NCBI GenBank assembly: GCA_019671135.1
Contig: JAHRHY010000021.1
Location: forward strand, 248,001 to 312,000
Source: Linnemannia hyalina
Lineage: Eukaryota > Mortierellomycota > Mortierellomycetes > Mortierellales > Mortierellaceae
Length of the DNA: 64,000 nt
Reading direction: 5' to 3'
This document shows positions 56,287 to 64,000 of the stretch, in pieces. Under the pieces are notes generated by a model. That model did no database searches, had not been told where the DNA came from, and saw only the letters and a program-made list of their open reading frames with translations. A program made the position numbers and the translations under genes. Positions within the stretch are counted from its first letter, which is position 1; the number at the start of each line of letters is the position of its first letter.

Positions 56287-56634
56287 ATGCACAAGCCCTC
56301 CGTCCTCCTCCTCCTGGTCTTGGCCACCCTCAACGGAGCCCTGGCCCTAGGAGATTGGCAATTCAGGGTGTACAACAATGCCGGCAAGACTGTCGAAGTC
56401 CCCGTTATCGGAAAGCGCCACTGCGTCTGTCTCGAGACCTCCCAGACGGCCAAGATCAAGAACACCAACGGCGGTGTCATGAAGTTGTTCTCGACAGATG
56501 ACTGCACAGGCAATTTTGCGGTGCTTTCGAAGGGTGCCACTAGGAGCAATGCGCAGTGGGTTAACAGCGCGAGTGTCGGAAAGGATGGTGTCCCATCTAC
56601 GGGACCTTACGATTGCTCGCGTATCGTCTATTAA
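56287..56634 (+). CDS. small secreted protein with four cysteines, 115 aa
   Basis: A single exon. It starts with a clear signal peptide (SVLLLLVLATLNGALA, cleavage likely after residue 20-21). The mature part of about 95 residues has four Cys (HCVCLE, DDC, YDC), which could form two disulphides, and a β-rich look (QFRVYNNAGKTVEVPV, TAKIKNTNGGVMKLFS). I do not recognise the family. Such small secreted proteins in fungi are often cell-wall-associated or effector-like, but no function can be assigned from sequence alone. Confidence 0.8.
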   Translation: MHKPSVLLLLVLATLNGALALGDWQFRVYNNAGKTVEVPVIGKRHCVCLETSQTAKIKNTNGGVMKLFSTDDCTGNFAVLSKGATRSNAQWVNSASVGKDGVPSTGPYDCSRIVY

Positions 56635-56921
56635 ATGGGCGGATATAGCCCCCTTAAGCCCCCCAGGTTTTCCTTCAAGTTTAGGAATTAAAAAATATGC
56701 AATAGCTGATTTTTTTTTTTTTTTTTTCCGTAATTGCATGTTCTGAAAGGTGAAAAAGAGGAGAGTAAACGCGTTCGTACCTGATATGAGAAAATGTCAC
56801 AGTGGGCCATGTGACATCCTCCTCCCTTACACCCAAATCACAGCATCCACCTGCTCCTGCGAATTAACACCTCCTCGCCCTCGCCCTCCTACTTCTTTGA
56901 TCGAGACACCTATAATTAGAC

Positions 56922-57110
56922 CGCCTCGCTCTCTGGCCGTGCAAGACCAACTCGCTCAGCATTCACACCAACCCACCCGCATGAACTTCCAACGCCGCCA
57001 GCTGGACCTCCTCCCGGCTATACAACCGCATCGGATGCCCATGTGGGTGATGCGGATTCAGTTGTTGACGGAACCCGAGTCTATCGAGGTCGTAGGGTTG
57101 AAGAAACGTA
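56922..57110 (-). pseudogene. second relic of the AT-hook/F-box/CxxC family
   Basis: The minus strand reads LYSREEVQLAALEVHAGG and, after a one-base frame shift, WVGVNAERVG. This parallels LYDRSEVQKRAIHIHGG-WVGVNAQAT of the gene at 11798. A second parallel (YDLDRLGF before the block) extends the match upstream. No F-box or CxxC pair is preserved nearby. It is a decayed fragment on the opposite strand from its relatives. Confidence 0.55.
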
Positions 57111-58228
57111 GGTGTGCAAGGCAGCGGTTTTTGAGATTCTCTAGAGGTGTTCTTGTTATTGGAAGTCGGACAAGTCGGGGTTGAAGGCCGATGTAGGAGG
57201 ATTCGGGATTGTCGGTAAAGCGGACTAGGCGGCAAGGGAGGCATGGGAGGCAGAGCATCCAGGCGTTGGTGGTCCGTGGAGGATTCGAATTCATTGGGTT
57301 CGCCTTGATCGGTATCATCAATGTCGGGAAGAGAGACTAGAGTGTGTGCGTGTGTGTGTGTGAGATTGTGAGTGCACTGTTGCTGTTGTTCTTGGAGATG
57401 AGAAAGTGAGAAATGGCGAGGAAAGTCGACTTTTGTGGTGATATTCAGCACAAACGAAAATGACTGTGTGGTGTGGAGTGAGGTGAGGTGTAGAAATGGT
57501 ACTACAACGGGGTCCTTTGTGTGGTTTTTATGACGAAGGTATGAGGGAAAGGTGAACACGTTTCTTGGAGGACTGGGGTGGTATGGGTGACATGGAGAAG
57601 AAAAAGCTGTGGAAATGACTCGATGAACGCTATTTGTGTCTTTATTCCCTTGGCGTGTGCGCTCTTTGCTGCCCTTTCTCGAAGGGAACATCGACAAGAA
57701 ATCGACTGTTCTCCCGTATCCTTTGTCGTTGTCGCTCTTGTGCGACCGTGATGAGAGTCCAGTGCGCGTTTCAAGAAATCAAAGTGGCGAGTCATTTTTC
57801 TTGAATCCTACCGCCCATTTGTTTTCATTCTCAGGGAGGCGGAGGATGAGAGCGTGTGCGGATTGCCAGCTACAACCGACACTCATACCAAAAGCAAGCA
57901 AGCCGTTTTTCCATGCTTGTTTTGTTATTTTTGGCACACATCTTCCAAACAAAAAGAACATCCTTCACTTCATGTGAATAATGACCGTAATTTTTTTTTC
58001 GTACAAGCGCAATGCAATGCAGGCTGATGCATACGTGTGAACTGATTGCCTTTTGTTTTGTTCCTTCCTCTTCGCTCTTTTTCTTTCCTCTTCCTCTCTC
58101 TTTTCGTATTGTTCCTTTGCTCCCTTTTCTATTTCACCCGCCACTTCTTCTCCCCCCTCCCCTTACCCTTTTGTTTGTTTTCTCCCCCTTTCACTCAAAT
58201 TGTTCGTCGTTTGCCACCACCGGTGGTG

Positions 58229-58261
58229 CTCTCTCTCTCTTTCTCTTTCTCTTTCTCTTTT

Positions 58262-58296
<35 letters not shown>

Positions 58297-58300
58297 ATCT
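58229..58300. repeat. (TC)n / (TTTCTC)n pyrimidine tract
   Basis: A long CT tract within the presumed 5' leader of the gene starting at 58339. Similar but shorter tracts precede several genes in the window. Confidence 0.9.
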
Positions 58301-58338
58301 TCACCATCCACTCCTCTTTACTCATCCATTCATCCATC

Positions 58339-61300
58339 ATGAGCTACGATATCAACAACAACAAAGACGACAGCAACAACAAACGCCACGACCACGACAA
58401 TGACCGCTACGGTGGATACAGGGGCAACCCCAACTCCAACGGCCAAATGCGGTACAAGCACAAAGACAAAGGCAACACCTTTGACAGCAACGGCTTGTAC
58501 AGCAAGGAGAGAGGTTTGTATGACCCTATCGCATACTATAGAGACCGATCTTATTCCGGCAGCAGGGACTCATGGAACAATGGCCGTTTCACAAGCGACA
58601 GTGACCGCGCTTCGTACGACAGCAGACGCGACTCTTACGGCGGTGCCTGGTATAACAAGAACAGAGATCACTCCAGCGCCGACAGTGATTACCACATATA
58701 CGACAGCAGAGAGAGACACGGCAATAACCGCAACAGACACGATAACCCCAGCAGAAGCCCCACCAGAGACAGAGATACAGGCAGACGCAGAGGAAGCCGA
58801 GAGTCGGGTTTGGGCAGGGATATAGAAAGGAGCGAGGCTGCAGACAGGGACACTGCCAGTCCACCCAAAAGAAATATCCGCACAGACTTTATCATCTATC
58901 AAGGCGGTCTCCTTTACTCCGATCACAACCCAGTCTCCGGTCACCACGCTGCGACATATATCAAGCGCGAAGGGACCTCGCTCAGGTCTCGATGGGGTGT
59001 ACCCCCCGTGAACACGTCCCAGACCACCCTCTGCTCCATCCGTAGCGACGACCTTTCTTCCTCCCTCCAGTCGCCGTTGCCCTCACTGTCACCCACAACT
59101 GATATGTCAGGGCCGTCCTCCTCATCCACCCCTGAAACGCGTTTTCACCAGTCGTCCACGAGTCAGTCGCCTCCTCGCCAGTCTGCCGCAATGATATCGA
59201 GTGCGATCCGTTTTTCTACTGCTGCCTCCGTCACGACCGCAACCACCCAAGGCGGAGTCACTAACCACATTCAGAAATTGCAAATGACCACTTACCCTGC
59301 CGTCGTTCAAGACCATCGACAGTTCCAAGAAGTCCAGCCCCAAGCACCACCTCAGGACCGCCGCTCCGAGTTGGTCAGTGCAGCGGCTGTTGCTTACAAA
59401 GCCTTGCAGGGGGTCTTGAATGACTATAAGCAGCAAACAGGGAATTCCACTGCAGGCATCTCAGTCGCCACTCTCTTGGGCAAACGCTCTATTGGACGCC
59501 CGTCTAAAGTGCGATTGGAGAACGAGAAGACAGCCCTCCTTGGCATCGAACGCGCAAAGTCAGAGATGAAAGAGTTGGAGCAGATGCCAAAGCAGTTGAA
59601 TGGAGTCGTCGGCCAGGCCAAGATTTCCAGTACTCCTCGCAGGACCGATATCGACAAAGCTTACACACTTGGACATACCGCTCATTTGAGCATCACGTCC
59701 GCCGTCACTATGAACACTGTTTGCCATCGTCAAAATCCAATGCAAGGTCACCACCAACAGAAGCTCCAACCTTTGCGAGCCTGGGAGACAATACAGGAGC
59801 AGGAGTCTCAACGGCAAGGTCTCCCGCGCAGAAGCAAGCCAGCGATACAAACCCCCCCTCAACACCTGTCTTGGAAGATTATGGCCCCTCCGGCGAACAC
59901 TTTTCCTCGTAAGGTCACTGATAGGACAAGCCAGGTCCTTCATTTGCACGGAGAGGCAAGAATCGACAAGGACAAGGAGACTCGGGGCGATGAAAGAGAA
60001 GAAGGATATCTCGGATCTCTTGCTCTCAAGTGGAAACACCACAAGAAGGGTATGTGTTGCTTCGTTTGCGCAGGCTATAATCATTGTCTTATTTTAATGA
60101 CCTGGTAGGCAACATGTTAACTCGATCCATATTTATATTTTCATTCTGTCTACATACAAGCAGGCGATACACCGGACGGCCAACTTTCTCCCAAGGAGAG
60201 TACGCCTCCTCAACCCGAGACCTGTTCCACGCCATCTCCAATCGTTCTGAAGCAAGGAGCACAGTTTATCAACACGCAACGCGAGTCCAGTCATGCGGAG
60301 GAGATCGTTCAAGTGCAACCCACCGACGGTTCTGAGACGAGTATGTGCTCCAGTACCAACAAGACCACTTCTGCAACGTTTTCAGGGTCGATTCAGTCAA
60401 AAGGGTCTCCTGCAAAGAATGGCCTTGCTCAAGACAGGTACAACAATTTATTCCTGCGGAGAAAAGTTACAGGGAAAGAGCGTTCTTATACTAGCCAGAA
60501 AAGACAGCCGGTGACAAGACGATACCGACAACCACCATCTGACGACAGTGCTGCCAGCATCGACCATCGCCCTTCGGCAGTGAAGTGCAACTCGTCAATT
60601 CCTCCGAGCAAGCCGCGCCGGCGCGTGACCTTTGCCGATTTGAAGGTTGACGATGAATCTGGCATTCGCGAGGTCCAAGACAACGCCACCATTTTGTCAA
60701 AACCTTGCAACCCTACTCTTCCGTTGCTTGCGCACGTTTACGACATACTGGAACCTCCACGCTCGATTTCACCTTCTCCGCCGCTCTTGGACTCACTGAC
60801 ACTGTCACCTCCGCCATCCGTCCAAGAGGAAACGGACGATATGCTCATTTCTCCTGCATCAAGCCCAGTCCTGTCCTCGTGTCCAGTGCCGCCTACAAAA
60901 GCGTCTCTTCTGCGCGACCACAGCTCGTCTAACGTCAGCCTTGATTTGACAACGAACAGTCGAACTACTATTGGTAAAAGTGACAGTCCAGCTGCAGTCG
61001 AAGAAGCCAGGAGAAGAGTCTTAGGTAATATTACTTTCTTTCAAGCAAATTGGTTTGTTGGTGTTATCTTTGCTTATGGGCTGACGTTTTTGTAATTTTG
61101 AACTCTTCTTTTTAGCACTTATGGAACAGCTTGACGCGACGGCCATCGCAGAACCGACTACTACCACGGGACCGACGCTTGATTCGGATGAGAAAGAGAG
61201 CGCGGATGCAATTGCCACCGAACTATCAACAGATATGGAGACGGTTAACTGCGACGAACAAGGTACCACTCGTCTTTCGTTATCAGTCTCTTTTGTTTGA

Positions 61301-62106
61301 ATTGTTCGTCCTTCATTTTGTGGATGCTTACGCCCTTGTCTATTCGTCTTCATCAAAGCGCCACATGGCATTGCCGCCACGCAAGAATCTTCACAAACGC
61401 CAGCATCAGATGCAAATAGTCCTACCGCGAGTATCGCTCACAGACAAACAGACGATGAAGTACCCAGGAACCAGGCCATTGGTAATGCGTACTTTTAAAG
61501 TTTTTGTTACTCAGTTGAGACAGAGTTTCTTTGCAATTTCAGGCACTGACGATACACAAACATTGTTTCGTCCATGTCACAGAACGGACCGAGGCTACAC
61601 CAGCTGTGTACAGCCAAGCCGATTCATTCCCTCCAGTAAGGTCCTTGATACCAACACCTCACTACGCGAATACAGCCAGACCCACCTACGGATATTGGTG
61701 CCAATGTGCCATGGAAGGAAGACCATGTGTTTGTGGCTATGGCACGTACAATTCAGAACCCGCTCCTCCAGGTTACTACCACAGCTATACGCAGTACACG
61801 ACCCACACAAGAACCGACTACTATTACGCTGATGGTCATCATTATCCAGCATGGCAGCACGCCTTCAACTCATCACACCAAAATGCCTGGAGTTACTATC
61901 TCCCTCCCTGGACTGGCGACCAACACGGCGGTCAACCATGGACATTGCCTCCTCCTCCTCCTCCGTCAACCTTCTCTGGCCATGCGCCGCCATCCGCAGG
62001 TGCAACGCGGCCACCGCTCCCTGCGTGTTCACCGACTTCTGCATCATCGCGACCTGCATCAGTCCTGGAGGCCGGTCCGTCTAATGCTGCAGATCAGGGA
62101 ATCTAG
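58339..62106 (+). CDS. large disordered Ser/Asp/Arg-rich protein, about 1121 aa, unknown function
   Basis: Five exons fit with closing phases: 58339-60049, 60164-61024, 61116-61262, 61359-61481 and 61583-62106. The ATG at 58339 follows a long CT leader; the open frame upstream of it is only that leader. The first 180 residues are rich in Asp, Arg, Ser, Tyr and Asn (RS-like). The middle contains VAYKALQGVLNDYKQQTG and a helical ERAKSEMKELEQ stretch. An RRRVTFADLKVD segment resembles an RVxF docking site for protein phosphatase 1, which is an inference. The C-terminus is Tyr/Pro/His-rich with a short Cys cluster (YWCQCAMEGRPCVCGYG). No fold was recognised. It is perhaps a nuclear regulatory or scaffold protein. 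The segment 59660-59908 is odd (see findings). Confidence 0.7.
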
Positions 62107-62317
62107 GCTAGGACAAACGCAATTTCTTTTGATTGTCTCTCTCTCTTTGACAATGAAAAGTTCAAATCCAACTTAACATTCACTTTTGCACTAATTTCGT
62201 CTTTGCTTGCGGTCCTTTCCTTTGTTCAAGGCTTGATTCTTTTTCTTTTTGTCCCCTCTCTCTCTTCTCCATCCTCTCCATTTCAATCATTATTTCTCAA
62301 CATACCGTCTTCTTCTT

Positions 62318-62935
62318 TCTCTACGCTACCTCCTGAAGTTGTATCCATCATCGCCTCCTAACTCAACCGCCACGACCTAGCACAGTGTCTCCGCCTCTCG
62401 CACAACTACACAGTCATGTTCACACCACCCTTTAGGCGAATTATCCACGCCAACACTCGCTTTCATGACGAAACCCCACTAAATGCCTCCCCACACAACA
62501 AGCGCTGAGTCCGACACCTCGTCCTCATCGACCCCCCGTGTCGCATAAATCATGGCGCTCGCATTACGAGGCGAAGGCACTCTTCGATCCCTGAGCGTTC
62601 GTTTCCCACGAGAGGCTGGGTCGCTTTTTCGATGATCGAGTTCGAGACCTGAGGTATGGGAGAATTCAGAGAATTTTGGGGAATGCCCGGGCTGTAGAGT
62701 TGTTTGTTGTTCAGGAAAATTGGAATTTGAGGGAGTTGGTGTTGGATGAGAGTTGTTTTCAGGAACAGGGGATGGGGTCAGAATCGTTTTTGTGTGGTGA
62801 TAGCGGTTTGTCCTGTTTGCAAGGGCTGGAGAAGTTGGAGATTCGGTTCAGACGTGGCTCTAAGAGGAGTACAACGGCAGTAGCCTCGACGCTGCTTCCG
62901 CCGCCCGCCCATCCTATCGCATGGATGATGTGTTG
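62318..62935 (+). pseudogene. F-box gene remnant with in-frame stops
   Basis: An F-box-like opening (TLPPEVVSIIAS, stop, LNRHDLAQCLRLSHNYTVMF) is interrupted by TAA at about 62357 and by further stops. After a gap, a leucine-rich tail segment (ENWNLRELVLDESCF, GLSCLQGLEKLEIRFRRG) is recognisable at about 62720-62870. The order matches the F-box/LRR genes of this window, so this is a decayed copy, 0.7 kb before the next F-box gene. Confidence 0.7.
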
Positions 62936-63611
62936 ACGTTTGTTGGAGTCTACGGCGGAGGCCAATGCTGCGTTTGGGTGGTTTGAGAACCTGAAAGAGT
63001 AAGGGCGAGGACGAACTGCGGAGGAAGAACAGTTGGCCACTGCACATTGTACCAGAAACACAAAGCCCTGCTTCAAGGTAACCAAGTAAGAAAAAAAGAG
63101 AATGCAGAAAGAAAAAGGGAGGATAAAAAAAAAAAAAAAAAAAAGAGACCCCTCCAGGTCCCCGACGACAAGAAGAGAGAGAGGAACTGGCAAACACAAA
63201 TAAACATTGCAAAATTCAACTACCACCACTTTTTTTATCACTTCACACTTGCTCCACACCTCCACGGGCACTCTTCTAACAAAAACAAATCACTTTCTAT
63301 TGAATAGAGGGAATGCAGCGTGCACACAATCGCCGCCCTTCGTCTGCCGCTCCAGCCTGGCGAAAAACAAAATATCTGTCTTTTGCCACCGTCGAGAGGT
63401 TTGGTTTGAGCTATGCAAGTGTGTCGCGAAATGAGGATGCATATGACATGCTAAACGGTCTGAGAGGGTGTTTAGGTTTTTGCCACCACACAGCCCACTC
63501 ATGCCAAAAAAAAATCAAAAGAGGACATTTTTTTTCCACATCATTCCCCTTTATCTCCTTCGCATATATCAACCAGACAACCAATCCACCAGCCAATCAA
63601 CCTACCCAACC

Positions 63612-64000
63612 ATGGAAAAAACCACCGTATCATCTCACCCTCTCGAGGTGTTCGACATGATCGCCATTCATCTCGATCCAAAAGAACTGGTTGCCTGTGT
63701 CCAAGTCAATCACGATTGGTCCCGCACTTTCGCCCGGCATCTCTGGCGAGAAGTCCGCATCCGTCCCCTTTACGAATGTCCCAACAGCTTGCACACGCTG
63801 AAAAAGTACGGCCACTTTGTTCAGGCCATTACGTGTGAGAACTATGAGATGGTCGAGTTGTTGGCTACCCATATTCAAGCTTGCACCAATCTACTGGAGC
63901 TCAAGATTCTGGAAGGCAGATGCCCCTATGACAATGACCTCTCGACGTCATCTCAGAACGCACCAGCTGCCCTGGACTTGGAACCATTCATTACTATTCT
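63612..64000 (+). CDS. F-box protein, 5' part (runs off the window)
   Basis: From ATG 63612 the frame is open to the window edge (129 codons). The N-terminus is an F-box: HPLEVFDMIAIHLDPKELVACVQVNHDWSRTFARHLWREV in sequence, with the usual Leu-Pro-type start, VNHDW and LW positions. The first leucine-rich segments follow (NLLELKILEG). It belongs to the same intronless F-box/LRR-like class as 23978 and 32803. The C-terminal part is not in the window. Confidence 0.85.
   Translation, partial: MEKTTVSSHPLEVFDMIAIHLDPKELVACVQVNHDWSRTFARHLWREVRIRPLYECPNSLHTLKKYGHFVQAITCENYEMVELLATHIQACTNLLELKILEGRCPYDNDLSTSSQNAPAALDLEPFITI

Larger units (their letters stand above)
56635..58338. other. intergenic with a decayed gene fragment and CT-rich leader
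   Basis: Contains the relic at 56922-57110 (minus) and, from about 58070, a long pyrimidine-rich leader of the next gene. No intact gene was seen. Confidence 0.55.

Noticed and set aside
58012..58338. Upstream extension of the 58339 gene
   Set aside because: The sequence is the pyrimidine tract, translating to Ser/Leu/Phe runs. The ATG at 58339 starts the polar protein-like sequence.
61531..61582. Earlier acceptor for the last exon of the 58339 gene
   Set aside because: The AG before 61543 puts the Tyr/Pro-rich C-terminus out of frame. The AG at 61581-61582 keeps the frame.
1..64000. CRISPR arrays, bacterial operons, rRNA genes, plasmid origins
   Set aside because: No regularly spaced direct repeats with unique spacers, no Shine-Dalgarno-led gene strings and no rRNA-like sequence were seen. 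The gene structure is eukaryotic throughout.

Overview
The window looks like nuclear DNA of an early-diverging filamentous fungus, most probably Mortierellomycotina/Mucoromycota. This is an inference from intron-rich genes with GTAAGT-like donors and short introns, a heavy load of F-box genes, CT/GA-rich leaders, and a Fanzor-like (eukaryotic TnpB) fragment. No species-level marker was seen. Exon coordinates below were worked out by hand; for most conserved genes every splice phase closes and the full chain divides by three.

Layout. 1-4456 is gene-poor and purine-rich. 4457-6802 (-) is a secreted pepsin-type aspartic protease. 6803-9008 holds only doubtful exon fragments. 9009-10960 (-) is a secreted M28 aminopeptidase. 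About 11300-11520 (+) is a Fanzor/TnpB C-terminal fragment. 11798-13615 and 14180-16138 (+) are tandem paralogues combining an AT-hook, an F-box and paired CxxC motifs. 16458-22954 (-) is a five-exon gene for a very large repeat protein whose frame is broken by one missing base near 20210. 23978-26008 (-) is an F-box protein. 26200-27900 holds an inverted pair of copies of an unknown gene around tRNA-Cys. 28271-29170 (-) is a GT34 glycosyltransferase. 29960-31227 (-) is a CBM48 protein with unclear frame changes. 32535-32718 is an inverted repeat just 5' of another F-box gene (32803-34686, +).

The right half is denser. It contains aprataxin (35398-36860, -), a metallothionein (37683-38480, +), a MacroD-type macro-domain hydrolase with two candidate first exons (40081/40406-42058, +), a second tRNA-Cys (43203-43274, -), a CENP-O/Mcm21-like kinetochore subunit (43444-45247, -), an F-box/ankyrin protein (45432-46448, +), a REEP1-4-like ER-shaping protein with a 19-nt exon (46720-48333, +), ERG28 (48595-49408, -), TFIIH subunit SSL1 (49780-51515, +), condensin subunit CAP-H (51763-55209, +), a small secreted protein (56287-56634, +), a 1121-aa disordered protein (58339-62106, +), an F-box pseudogene (about 62318-62935, +) and the 5' part of an F-box gene that leaves the window (63612-64000, +).

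The conserved genes form no single pathway: they serve DNA repair and transcription (aprataxin, SSL1), chromosome segregation (CENP-O, CAP-H), sterol and ER biology (ERG28, REEP) and metal or ADP-ribose handling. What stands out is the accessory layer: at least six F-box genes or gene starts plus one F-box pseudogene, four intact or degraded members of one AT-hook/F-box/CxxC family, a Fanzor-like relic, and inverted duplications.
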